A stretch of 64,000 nt of DNA from Prototheca cutis (Eukaryota > Chlorophyta > Trebouxiophyceae > Chlorellales > Chlorellaceae): positions 9,250 through 73,249 of the forward strand of contig BCIH01000006.1 in NCBI GenBank assembly GCA_002897115.2. The letters are read 5' to 3'. The notes beneath the pieces were generated by a model. The model saw only the letters and a list, made by a program, of their open reading frames with translations. It did no database searches and was not told where the DNA came from. A program made the translations under genes and the position numbers. Each line of letters starts with the position of its first letter. Positions within the stretch are counted from its first letter, which is position 1. This document shows positions 34,838 to 49,588 of the stretch, in pieces.

Positions 34838-37213
34838 ATGGGGAATTCGGCGTCATGGTTCTCCAGAGCAGACGAACCCCCTTCCGTCGTGCTTGTACCA
34901 CCCCTCCTGGAGAGGGAGCGCAAGGGACGCTCGAGATTCACCAAAAACTCTTACGAAAGGTACCTGGAGAGATGAACGATGTAGTGCAGAGGCGACCAAT
35001 GCCGTTACTGCGAGAGATCCTTGCGTGTTCATGCCGGGTCGGATTGCCTGAAGAAGGATGGCCTTTGGCTCTTGCTGCCATTGGTGGCATGACGACCATG
35101 CAACCATGCAGCAATGCAGGACGAGGCCGTGCCACCCAGAAACAGTCCATCCATTTGAGCACAGTCATGCAGGTGCTTGCAAAGAGAAACGGCAGCAACT
35201 ATGACTGGTCTCACTCCATTCCCGCCAAATGCAGGCAGTTTGCTCGGCCGGAGTTGACACTCCTGTTTGGTGACTACCTAGGTCCCGACCTCCGGAGTGT
35301 TTTGTACTTTTCGCCACCGGATGACCAACGCATCAGTGTAACTGCCAAGCTGGGCGTTGCCCGGGGCCTCCCCCTGAGCGGCGATCCTCGGACCAAGGGC
35401 GCCCTCCCTCACCCCACGGGTCCGGCATACGGCTCCATGGCGCTGCGGTTTGAGCCCGACCCTCGCCATCCCTACACATTTTTCGACGTCAAGACGGGCG
35501 TGCTGGGATCTGGGACCATGCAGGCAGCACGCATCCGTGCCTGCTTCGTCGACGCCGCGACCGGCCTGGCGGCGCATGCGCAGCTGCCGCTGGCCGGCGG
35601 CACAGCCACAGGGCCGCTGCTGCAGTCGGAAAACCTGCGCCTGGGCGCGAGGTACACGTCCCCAGGGTTTTCTGTCGGCGCCACGCTGCTGCCCTCGGCA
35701 ACAAGCCTGGAAGAAGCCTGGATCGTACGTTTGTGTCAGACTTGGGGTTGTTTCTTATTCTTATTTTCTTTATCGGCATGTGTGTGTTGTTTGGCAGGGA
35801 GTTTGGAAGTTGACCATGACGCATCAAAAGACGCATGCTTCCTTCAGTGCGCTCAGCCATGCCCCACGCACCGTAAAAATTGCCCGCCGATGCAGGTGGG
35901 GCGGTCGGGGGGCCTGGTGTGGGGGGCCAGCACAAAGCCTGGTCTGGCGCTGGGCCCTCTGTTCTCGGGGCAGCAGCTCCAGGGCGACCCCCGGCCGGCG
36001 GGCACCCGCGCTTTGGACACGTGCATGGAGCGTGCATCGTACGGCCTGGCGTATTCGCCCGGCGGCGATGCGTCTTCGAGTCATGGACAGTTTACGGCGG
36101 CGCTGGAGCTGATGGAGGAACGCAAGCTCAGCGTGGCATTCCTCTATCACATGGCCGTTCAACGCAATGTTCACAACCCCTTTGAGGGCACAGGTGTGTG
36201 ATGTCTGTTGGCACGGAACGTATGGCTGTGTTGCCGTTGTCACGGCTGAACATGTTGGGCTCGTGTGTGTAGCCACAAAGTCAAACCCCCCGCACACCCA
36301 CCCCTCCGTCCAGATGTGCTGGGCATCACCAACTACCTGGACATTGGCTTCCAGATGGTGTCGGATATGAAGGATGCTGAACAATCCGTGCTGCGTCTTG
36401 GTGCCTCGTGGCAGGTGTGTTGCTTATTTCCCCGTTTCCTTATGTTTTGGAGGGTGGGCATTGCCTCTTTGCCCCTCACAAAATCAATGTGTACAAGGAC
36501 CAACGCTCTCCGACAGGCCAATAAGAACGTGATGATCAAGGCCCGGGCGGGGCTGGATGGCTTCTCGGTAGCTGCCATCATGCGCAGCTGGTGGCAGCCG
36601 GCCTTCACGTGTGCCCTGGCAGCCGCCTATGACCTCCGGACGGGCCAGACTCGGCTGGGCGCCACGGCTGCCATCGAGTCGTTCCAGCACCTCAGGTGAC
36701 TGCAATTGGTTGACGTGATGGGGCAGGACGGCGGCCTTCGAGTGAGGGGAAGTTTGGTCTGAGCAGACATGGTGTAGCGAGCCACTATATGTTTACCCAT
36801 GCTAACACATCATGGGACGGCAACCCTCGCTCCAGGTACGAGCGGTCACCCGAAGGCAACAAGATGGCTGGGGCGCGGCTGACGCAGCGGCATGTGGCGT
36901 CCGCCGAAGACGAGGCTTATCACAAGGGCAAGGGAATTCTGGTTCCGCTGTCAGAGGTGGACAACCCAAACGTGCGTACACTGGCGCTGGTTGGCGGTGG
37001 TGGGCTGTGGCAGGAAATGATAGCCGTGGGTGGGTGCGTGGGTGTTGGGGGGGGCCCACGGGGCTCGCAAGCAGTGTTGGGTCTTTGGCATCTATTTCCC
37101 AGCATAGGGCCCTGGTATTGGGTTTACTTATGCGACAATACCAGAGAGGTTATTTCCCATGAGCTGCGCAGATCCTGGGTCAAATGGCGCCGGTCGAGGC
37201 GGACCTGTTGTAA
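34838..37213 (+). CDS. Conserved protein of unknown function, beta-barrel-like
   Basis: Exons: 34838-34959, 35235-35724, 35896-36193, 36314-36414, 36517-36695, 36836-36971, 37172-37213. All phases close to 455 residues; the last exon is 14 codons ending at TAA. The N-terminus has no signal peptide (MGNSASWFSRADEPPS) and contains FTKNSYERQFARPELTLLFG. The rest is a chain of short alternating polar/hydrophobic strands with Gly and aromatic residues (YGSMALRFEP, LRLGARYTSPGFSVGATL, SVAFLYHMAVQ, YLDIGFQMV, LRLGASWQANKNVMIKARAG, WWQPAFTCALAAAYDL). This pattern resembles outer-membrane beta-barrels such as organelle outer-envelope porins. I recall plant proteins with the ASWQANKN / SWWKPSFT pattern but cannot name the family. 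Function unassigned. Confidence 0.72.
37209..37213 (+). promoter_or_regulatory. TGTAA motif overlapping a stop codon
   Basis: TTG-TAA at the end of the preceding gene creates TGTAA. It may be chance, since any NTG-TAA end gives it; real polyadenylation normally lies a little further on. Confidence 0.2.
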
Positions 37214-37501
37214 AGTTGAAGCCGGCAATATGCATGCACTGTCCTGCGCTCTTGTCAGCCATGCGGCCCTGCTCTGTTCGGTTGCAACGGGGGGCCTCGT
37301 ACTATCCATGTGTCCCATTTTTCTCGGCATCAAAGTTCAGAGCCCAGCAGTGCCAAAGCAGGAGGAGAGGTGGGGGTCGGTTTTAGAAAGCACAGAAGAC
37401 CTGTTCATATTGGGCCATCGGCTTGCCTAACTATGCTTTGAATGAGAGAAGTGAAACAACCCAGTCTCCACACACGTCCGAGTTCCCAAGCACTCAATCA
37501 A

Positions 37502-39867
37502 TCACAGCTTGGAACCGCCGCCACTCCACTGCTGCTGCAGCAGCAACTCACGCAGCGCTGCAGGTAAAGGTGCCTGCTTGGGTTCGTTGTCGTCCCCGGC
37601 TCTGCGAAGGCTCCACAACGACGCCAGCTCAGCATCGCCGACGTCAAGCCTGGCCCAGTCGATGGGGCAGTCTCCGTCGCTCCGCAATGTGTCGACCGTG
37701 GGCCGCAGCAGGTTGACCGGGATGGCAAAGTTCAGTCTGGGATACGTCACCCCAAGAGCGTGCCGAGCGTTGCTGGTGATCATGCCCAGAAGCTGGCCGG
37801 AAGCTGCGTCCAGCAGCGGGCCCCCGCTGCACCCGCTGCGCACGCACGCGCTCGTGACCAGCATGGCGGGAGTGCCGGCCTTGGTGAGAACGACCTGAAC
37901 GCAGCGGGGAGACGATCGTCAGCTAGTTGGACGCTTGCCAGGTGCATGGTGTGAGGGCCTCGTGCGGTGACTCTTCCTTTCCCCCTCTCAGCCGCAGAGT
38001 GAGTGTCCACACAGAAACGTCCAGAAAAGAAAATGCCCCCCAAAATACCCAACAGGCTTTCCACAGTCATGATCGCACTCCCATGCCGACACAGGAATCA
38101 TCACCCCAACACAATCCATGAAACCTCCCGCTCAAATGTACCTTTCCCAGTGTGCCCTGCGACAGCTGGTGACTGGAAAGTGCGGCAGAAGAGGGGTTGA
38201 AGGTTGGGTGTCCCGCCGCCAGTACAAGCCGGCCGGCGGCGCCGGCGAGCTCTGCATCGTCCCCGGGGAGCACAGCGGGCACAGCATGACGTGGCAGTGC
38301 CCCGGGGTCAACTGCGAGCACCGCCAGNTCCAGGCCTGCTCCAAACACGTGCAGCAGCCGTGCCGGAATCCAGCGTAGCTGCTTGGCAGTGCTGTCGCTG
38401 TTGTTGTCGTCGGCCAGCCACGCCACCTCCAGCCGTCTCCGTGGCATCGAGTCACCGGAAAGCCCCGGGCAACTGCCTAGTAAATGGGCCACGGTCAGGA
38501 TGTGGCCCCGTGTCGTCACCAGCACGCCGCTGGCCCAGGCACCATCTGACTGGCGCACCGCCATGCAGCATGCCCTAGCGGCCTGTACTGCCGCTGCTGC
38601 CGTGGGTGACGGCATCCGATCGATGGCCAAAGCCTCCGGCAATGGACCAGCTCCAGAGTGTGATTTAAAATCNCCTGGAAAACACGACTGCAGCGTGTCA
38701 NGGCCAACAACCCCCGAGCAGGCATCTAGCACGCTGGCCAGTGGGGCAACCAGGCACAGTTCCTGCCCGCCCCGGCGGCCGGCCGACAGCGAAGGCAGCA
38801 GCATGCCACAGAGCGCCGGGGTCGCAGTCGTGCTACGGCGCATACAAACAGGCCCGCCCTCCATTCCAGGGANGCAGGGCGCATCAGACAACCAGAGCTG
38901 CGAGCCCACGCGGCTGGACAGCAGACCCCGGACGACCAGTGGGCTGAAGTGCCGGCTGGACACGGCCCCAAAGGGAGCCCCGGCAGCAGAGATTTCCGCA
39001 CCATGTTCATACNGTGTTTGAGGGTTTTCCAAGGTCCATCGAGCATGAGCATCGTTCCTCGGAGCAGTGGGCTTCCCATCGGACTGCGTAGCTGTCGTCG
39101 TTGGCGATATCGCAGCCTCCAAAGCCTTGTCGCCAGCTGGGCCGGCTGTAGAAACAGGTCTTTGAGCTTTCAACACCATTATGCTAGCCGCTGCAGCCGG
39201 ACTCGTTGCAAGCTCGGCCCATCCCAGGCGCCAGTCCCCGCGCTTGACGGCCGGCACGCACAGCAGTCGGCGCAGCGCCCGTCTGACCCCGGGCATCTCG
39301 CGCAGTCCTCGCAACTCGGCCGCCTGACGGCGTTCTTGTCCATGCAACGACACCCAAATCCTTTCCATGAGCGTCGTTGGTGTGAGTTTGTTGAGTTGTG
39401 ACGCAGTCATTTATCTGTTTATTGGCATGATGTCACAGAACCAGGGCATGCAACCACCCCGTTGGGTCAAAGCCAACAATGTGAATCCCCCCATACAAAA
39501 ACCTCACTTTGCGTGGGGAGAAACGGCACGATTGGGGGCAGTGCCAGGCTCGTCACGGGCTTGAGGATCGAGAAACGGAAGCAGGACGCTTGCCGGACAG
39601 ATCACAAGGAGGTCGTCGGTGCCACTCGCTTGATGACGGGCTGAGCCAAACAGGATGCCTGTGCAACGCAAACAATCACAGCTTCAAATCGCATCACACA
39701 ACGGTGCAGATCATAAGCAGCATAACAGGGCATCGCCATGCCTTCGTACCGGAACAGGAGACTGTGAGGGTCCCGTCACGNGCTGTGTGGCTGGGCGAGG
39801 CCTGAGCNGCCCTGACACTCTTGGCGTCAGGACCCTCCACCTCCACCAACGCCGCTTCAGCCCACAT
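37502..39867 (-). CDS. DEG15: DEG15-type peroxisomal (glyoxysomal) processing protease
   Basis: Trypsin-like serine protease that removes N-terminal PTS2 presequences inside peroxisomes (plant DEG15, animal TYSND1). Exons: 39867-39750, 39658-39508, 39360-38142, 37894-37502. All phases close to 626 residues, ending in SKL, a perfect PTS1 signal. N-terminal match: AALVEVEGPDAKS and SGILFGSARH. Catalytic His in TTRGHILTVAHLLG; Asp expected in GLxLAVLAVD, where x is codon GAN; Ser in SGCSGGPLLD; then LGMITSNARHALG and YPRLNFAIP as in the plant enzyme. About six single N bases fall in exon 3. The start ATG at 39867 is preceded by in-frame open sequence. It is divergent from the RDEL protein gene with 422 bp between starts. 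Confidence 0.9.
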
Positions 39868-40289
39868 GCTGCGTGTTTCCAGAATCACGTATGACCCATT
39901 AGAGGAGTGTTCAAGGCCATAAAGGCTGGTATTGGCCCCCTCGTTCGTCGGTGGGAGACCCCGGGGCCACCGCGCAGGCTGTATTCGACGAGGTCTACAT
40001 CGACAAGTGGACAGTCTTTATTCACGATGTTTCAAAGAAAAGCTTTTTTTCGTACCATGTGAGTCTGAACTTGTTTCCTTTTATCGCAAGCCAATCATTG
40101 TTTCGTTAATGAAGCGCGTGCCACGCTGGCATGTCGGAAATGGGTTGGACCAGCGAGGTAGTGCAATTGTCGGGACCTTGGTCGCCCGTATGCTGTTTGC
40201 CGTGTGCGACCCACCCATCACAAGCAATCGACTTGAAATGATGTAACCGTACATATTTTCCAACAAACTGTTTTGTGGATCGTCGTGAG
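39868..40289. other. Divergent promoter region of DEG15 and the RDEL protein
   Basis: About 420 bp between start codons. No TATA-like box or repeated motif was recognised. Confidence 0.4.
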
Positions 40290-41984
40290 ATGAGACGCCC
40301 TGCCGGCGCCGCCGTGCTGTGCATCGTTCCAGTGCTGGCGGCACTTCTACAGCCAGCGCTTTCGGCACCGGCAGCGACTCCTGAAACTCCTGCGAGCCTC
40401 AAGACGGATGTGATCGCAAGTGAAAATGTATTTCGTGCATTGAGGACTCTCACGGCAGACGAGTTGCTGTCGAGATTGAGCACGGACGCTCCAGGGTGCA
40501 TCCTGGTCACAGTCCATGATGGTCCAGGCTGCACCCGCGCCCTCGCCTCGCTAGATACTGCCGTCATCCGATCCGGGGGTATGGTGGAGGCCTACATCCT
40601 CGCGGCCAATGTCAGTGACCCTGGTCTAGAGGTTCTGGGGCTCACAACGTCTGAGCAATTGGAGCCTGTGGCGCCCGACTGCAGGGCCACCGCGTGGCTG
40701 ACGCCATACGACGGCCCCAGGAGCTCCATCGATACATGGACCCGCCTTGGCAACCCTGGTGAGAATGATGAGGGCATCATTGGGACAATTGGACCTGCGT
40801 GCGTTGCAGTCACTGGTCATTGAGTGGAGGGAGGTGCTGGTGGGTACCGTCGACGACCGCATGGCTTATTGTATCAGTAGTGATCTGGCGGCAGCATGAG
40901 GTACTCATTCGACAGCAAAGAATCACCCCAATTGGTGTGATGTTGATGCCGCAGGGTCCATTAATGCCAGGTCCTTGCAGGCGGCAGTGGGCCGGCTGTT
41001 GCCAGAGTCCTTGGTAACAACCCTGGCGGGCACCACTTTTGGTTCCTGGCTCCGTTCTAATCCTTNNGGGGTCAAAATTGTCATGTTTACTGTCCAGGGT
41101 CGACCAGCGCCCATGTTGGTGGCGGCCGCAGCGGCCCTGCGGGAGCACGGTATCGACTGGGGCATTGCGGCGCCGCAGGATGACGCCATCGCGCAGTTCT
41201 TCAATGTCACCGAGGGCCCTGCCATTTTCGCTGCGCACCCCGACCCGAGGGTGGGTGTTGAGAACGACGACACCATTGACAGTCTGCTGAAGCAGCAGTA
41301 CAGGGGCAAATTCTCGTACCTGTCTGTTGTGACGTGGGCGGCTACGCTGAGTGCCCGGTACTCGACCGTCCCGGATGCTCTGTGGCAGCACGGTCTATAT
41401 GCACAGCTGGCGCCGCGGGTTGGCGATGGGGCCNCCACCCGGGCTGCGTGCCGGGGACAGGAGCCTCAAGGGAGCCCTCTCTGCCTTGTTGCGGTCCTAG
41501 CAGCCAGGAGCGTTGAATCGCGTGACGCCGACACCGGCGATAACAACTCCCACCCATCCAGCGATGATCTTAGGGCGATCCGACGTGCGGCGGCTCAGTC
41601 GATTGGACGGAAACCAGCGCCACTGGCATGGCACTGGATGCATGCAGACGATGCGCCTGCCGAGCTAGGCCACACCAAAGGTGANGAGCCCGCGCTCTAC
41701 CTCCTCACGGGGGAAGAGGAGTGGGCAAAGCAAGGTGTGGACGGCAACTGGCGCACNGCCGCGCTTCTCAGGGCCGCCGANGCCGCCCTTGAGAGGGCGG
41801 CAGCCACCAAGAAGGCATCTGAACCAAAGGTAGGAATATTTAGGGGGGTATGGTNATGTGGATTGGTTGATGAAGCTGTTCTNGTTGTGCTTCTTGCTGC
41901 ATTGCATTTTAGACTGGAGCTCACCTGGCTCCATCATGNCAAGCTGTGCAGGCCGCCGCGGAGGCAGATCGTGACGAGCTATGA
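40290..41984 (+). CDS. ER-lumenal thioredoxin-fold (PDI-like) protein with C-terminal RDEL
   Basis: Exons: 40290-40758, 40955-41829, 41913-41984. All phases close to 471 residues. The first 26 residues form a signal peptide (MRRPAGAAVLCIVPVLAALL...ALSAP). The last four residues are RDEL, a KDEL-type ER retrieval signal. Between them are at least two thioredoxin-like segments: LTADELLSRLSTDAPGCILV, and LPESLVTTLAGTTFGSWL followed by VKIVMFTVQGRPAPML. Neither has a CXXC pair; the first has a lone Cys (GPGCTRA). It is therefore probably a redox-inactive chaperone-like member of the PDI superfamily, as some ERp proteins are. Several N bases fall in exons 2 and 3, including TGN at 41937-41939, which would be a stop if N were A. 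Substrate unknown. Confidence 0.75.
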
Positions 41985-43258
41985 TTTATTTAATGATTTG
42001 CACGCACTGAATGACTGNTTTATTTGTTACCCAAGGGATTACTGCAAGGTATGAGATAAAGCTGTGCAACAGTTGTGACAATCAATGCTGTGATGGCCAA
42101 CCCCGTGGGCCCCCCCCCCCCCTTTTTTTTAAACATGTGGCGGCCATCAATCGGGGGTGGGCACCCTCACAATNAATTCAGGCCGCCGGACCCTACTCAC
42201 GATGCCCACGCCCTCTTGATCGACGGGGATTTCAGGGACCCAGTTCGCCCAGGGACTTGGCCCAGACCCCTACAGGGCCGCCCCGCGGGCACCCACGCGG
42301 TAGTTCTGCACCTAAACTACCACACGGGTCATACCGCGTCATGGGTCCGCGTGGTACCATCCCCGAACATGGACGACATCTTCATCGTCCTTGAGAGTTG
42401 GCAGCCCCAGGTCCAGGTCCTGGGTGGCTCGCCCGCTTCCACGCGGCAACTCCGCACCATGTCAGACTAGCTGAGCGTGCATCCACATGGACCATGCAGT
42501 CATGCGGTGCGACAATGGAGACCCAAACAAACGGTGGCCCGTGCACTGCCCACTGTGGACCGTGATGCTGGCTCCCAGACTGAGCTGCCAACAAGCCATT
42601 GACTGNTCATTGCTTCCCTTGCCTTGACTGGGCATCACTTAACATGTACATGCAGGCATGATTGGGAGGCTATCTTGTGGAATACACCCCCCTGAAAGTG
42701 CTTGTTCAGGAGCTCCAGACTGGGTGTGACCCAGTCACCTCCTCTTAGGCACTTCCGCCGTCACAGACGAGGACCTGAGGCGGCCTGCCGGGAAACCCAT
42801 ACAACTGCACATAAGCAACACCAAATTATGCAATATATGATATGAGAAGGTNTATCATATCTATTTCTGGAGTTTAGCAAGCACTGCGAGGGCCTGTACG
42901 CGCCGTCTAGTGGGCGCGACCTCCACGGCTGCGCCCCGCCGCAAACTTCGAAGAGTGATTGCCCGCAAGTACGCTCCGTTATGATGGAGAGGTACTGTTC
43001 ANGCGCTNTTGTCNGGGTGTCGANTAAGCATTTTTGTGGGGCGGGACAAAGTGGGTGCGATACGGGAGGGCCGGAAGGGCTGAAACGGGAATCGATCGCG
43101 AGTTTGCCGTCGCCCATCGATCGGGGTTCCAACCAAATACTCACACGAAGCAGTCTGCCTCCAACCAAGAACTTTCTCTATTCTCGCTTATAAAATTGAA
43201 CACCTTTAATGTACGCATCATGCAATAATGCATGCATGATGCCTGCATCGCAGGTGTC
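41985..43258. other. Intergenic, about 1.3 kb, one unclaimed ORF
   Basis: Between the RDEL protein gene and DHX33 (both plus). A plus-strand ORF at 42175-42470 (DAHALLIDGDFRDP ... VVLHLNYHTGHTASWVRV) has protein-like composition but no recognised family or start codon. N bases are frequent. It contains C and T homopolymers near 42111-42129. The DHX33 promoter should be near the right end. Confidence 0.4.
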
Positions 43259-46555
<3,297 letters not shown>

Positions 46556-47414
46556 TGCCAAGGGGTGTGCTCGGTGTAACCAAGGGCTCCCCAGCTTATC
46601 CCTTCCACAACAACCCCCTCAAGGCCATCGTGCTACCGCTGTTGATCTTGTTGCTCATCTCTCTGACCACATATCCCTGTCTGGCTGTTGTGCACGATCA
46701 TCGTACATCAGTGCTGATCAGTGGGGAGGCAAGCAGTCCAACGAGAGGGCAAGGGGGCCCGTTCAGGACGGGGCAAGCGGGTATCAATGAAGGCATGTGG
46801 GCAAGTGCCGGGGTCNCGGGGCGGCCCACGTCCGCTCCGTACTCGGCAGAGCATGACAGGTGTAGTATACCGTGNGTGGGATCTCGATGAAGGCAGAGGA
46901 TGAGGACATGCATGAGGGGGGCTTGTTAACGACAGACTGCTGCCAGCAACCGGGGTCCAGCTGGGTGTGAAGAGGAGTGAGTCGGAGAACACCGATTCAA
47001 AATCAAGGTTTGGGGCATACCATGGTCGATGGGACAGACCGGCAGCAGGCTTTGTCTGGACATAAAGTGTCNAGTTAGAAAAAGAAGGCAATAAACCTCT
47101 CTGTGCTTCTTTGTGGCGGCACAATGCCAGTCTGGCGGGGGCGATGGGCAGTGGGTCTGCTTTTCTGGTAGGTGAAAGTTTGTTAGGAGTCGGGTGGGTG
47201 GGTTTCAGACAGGTAGCCTGGTGGACTGAAATACCAGGAGTCNCGCTATCCTGCCATCCAGGGCATGCCCCCTCCCCAATCCGCAAAAAAAAGGGGAGGG
47301 GTTCCTGTGGCAATACTGCGCTGCCAAATGGGGGGAAAGGGGGCATGCAGCACGTGCCAGGTTCACGGGTTTCCGGTCAGGACCCCTGCCCACTGTCGAG
47401 TGGGGCCTCACATT
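46556..47414. other. Intergenic between convergent DHX33 and the Ser/Pro-rich protein gene
   Basis: About 860 bp. It contains a TGTAA motif (46575-46579) for DHX33. Other ORFs on both strands have no conserved feature. Confidence 0.45.
46575..46579 (+). promoter_or_regulatory. TGTAA polyadenylation motif of DHX33
   Basis: TGTAA 20 nt after the DHX33 stop codon, in the position expected for a chlorophyte polyadenylation signal. Confidence 0.5.
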
Positions 47415-48399
47415 TCACCAGTTTTGGCCACTGGCTTCTGGGAACCAGCTCTGAGCAGGGTCTGTGTTCACGAGCTCCACCTCCGCCGCTGCACCGCAGC
47501 CCAGAGACCAAGCCTGTGCAGGGTGGTGCATCAGAGGTTTGGAACAGGTCAGCATGCAGCCATTGGGTGGGTCCGGCCGCAGCATGCAGGCACCTCTCCC
47601 GCGCTATGCACGCTGGCCGAATGCATGCCCAACCGCTGCAATATACCTGTTCGAGCTTGAGCTTGAGGTCGGCTGCGAGCTCAAGGATGTGCCCAGTGTG
47701 GCCCGGGTGCGAGGAGAAGAGAAAGGCCTCCCGATCCACAGAGAGGAGCACAGGTGACGTGGCGCGCGCGTGTTGCAGTGCGCTTTCCACCAACGTGACG
47801 CAGACGGGCGGGATCTCGGAGATGGCCATGTACTTGCCCCCCGCGGCGGGAGATGCCGGTGGTGTGCCCAACGCCAGGGGACTTGGAGGATGCGGTGCAA
47901 ATCTAGGGGACACAGGGCCATAGCCTGCCACCCGGGGGGATCCGGGGCCAAAGCCTGCCCCACCAAGGAACCCAGAGGAATGCGGGTTCAGCACCAGCGA
48001 TCCAGAACCAGTTATATACTGATTTAGAGACGGGGAATTTGGTGTCTGTGTCTGGTTCATCGTGGAAGAGCTGGGCGCTCCAGTCACGACGGAGGTGGGG
48101 GACAGGCAGGGACCTCGGAGGAAGCGGAGCCGGACAACGGCCGCTGGGCCCAGCCCCGGTTCAGGAGTGCGCGGTGCCGGCGTCCTGTCCCCGGAGTTGT
48201 TCGAAGATGTCGTCGCAAGCTCAGTCATGCTGAAATCTGCAGAATGCAGCGGGAGCGGGGCTGGCGGAAGCCAGTCGAAACCCATGACATAGGCCGAGGC
48301 GGCCTTTTTTGGCTCCTGACCACGTGAGGAGTCAAGCTTCCGACAGCTGCCCGTCGCGCATAAAGTCATGGTCGACCCAATACGTGGAACGAAACTCAT
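47415..48399 (-). CDS. Uncharacterised Ser/Pro/Gly-rich protein
   Basis: Proposed exons: 48399-47647 and 47513-47415 (donor GTATAT, acceptor TGCACAG), phase 0, 283 residues. The first two thirds are low complexity with Ser-Pro and Thr-Pro steps (GDRTPAPRTPEPG, NSPSLNQY, GPGSPRVAGYGPVSPRF), probably disordered and a phosphorylation target. A compact segment follows: YMAISEIPPVCVTLVESALQ, then SPVLLSVDREAFLFSSHPGH and ILELAADLKLKLEQ. I do not recognise the family. The start is uncertain: upstream exons may exist, because a strong donor-like GAG/GTATGT lies at 48445-48450 and protein-like text (PPKIDSLSVEWTG) lies at 48480-48540 in another frame. Confidence 0.42.
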
Positions 48400-49588
48400 G
48401 AGAATAGCGGGAAGCAACCAGCCTGCCCGGCCCCGACATACCTCGTATGCCCCCTGCGCGCGGATTGCCCCCCCTTCCTGCCCGTCCACTCGACGGACAG
48501 ACTGTCAATCTTGGGTGGGCAGAGGGGAAAGCCCCCTTTATCAGGGAGAGGTTGACTGAATCTATGGCTGTCCCATGCCTCCGCGGAAACTTGAAGCCGC
48601 AGCTCGTGGACCGAGATTCCTGGAGCTCGCGCGGAGGTCCCGGAATCCACCGTCGGGACGGGCGAAGGAGGAGCGGGCGCTGCTTCGCGTGCTGCGTGGC
48701 CCGGACGGCTAAACCCTGCGCCGTCCGACGAGCTATTGTACTGCACGTCTGACAGGTCACATATGGGCCTCAATCGCTGTACGGTTCTTCCCGGGACAGC
48801 TCCAATGCATCGCGCNTTATGACTCTTGCAAATGCGCATGGGTGTTCCTTTTGTGGNCCGCCTGTCCACCGCGCTTCGAGCTGCCGGTCCTGTCGACTCA
48901 TTCGGGACATCCGAGCAGCCTGTCCAGATGCTGCCCAAATACTATCGAGGCATAAACAGGTCCATTAGGGAGACTGAGGGCGAGGTTCCTGAAGACCTCG
49001 ATTGCCTTCACAAACTTTTGCCCCACTCGGATACCCTTGCCGAGCTGGCCAGATCAGTACAATGTTCATGTTGCGGGTCCCGAGCGAGCACTTGTGTCCT
49101 TTCTCAGCATACGCGTTCATCAATGGACAATGCTTACTTGGAATGAAATGTGGGATTCCCCAACGCGTTGAGACAGGCCAGTGGAGGTGTCAGACACCTT
49201 TCCAGCGCCAGGCTGGCTGTCAAATGGAATCCGACACATGCTCAACTATAATAATTGGCCACCCTGGCCTCTGCAAATTCGCCAAATGTCATCCCTGGCT
49301 TCACAGCGCCAGAAAGGTTTGCATCTGCATTGTCAGACCACCTGGGACCCATCATGGGCTCACTCCACCTGGAGTGGTCATGGATTCGATCTTTTTTGTC
49401 AGGGGTTGTGGTGATGTGTGTGGGGGAAGTCTGATGCTGCGGTCACTAGGGGGCAAGTTGGCAGCCCAGTGTCCCCCTCTGGGACTGCCCTCGTGGGCAG
49501 AATCCCAGAGGAAGCAGCCCTCCCTCTTTCCCCCAATCTAACCCCCCCCCCCCCCCCCCAAAAAAAAAAAGAATGAAAAACTCCTCAG
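48400..49588. other. Region between two minus-strand genes; possible unassigned exons
   Basis: About 1.2 kb. It may hold 5' exons of the Ser/Pro-rich gene, the last exon of the 2OG oxygenase, or both. The plus-strand ORF at 48826-49146 (MLPKYYRGINRSIRETEGEV ... CSCCGSRAS) is protein-like but unassigned. A poly-C/poly-A tract lies at 49541-49571. Confidence 0.4.
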
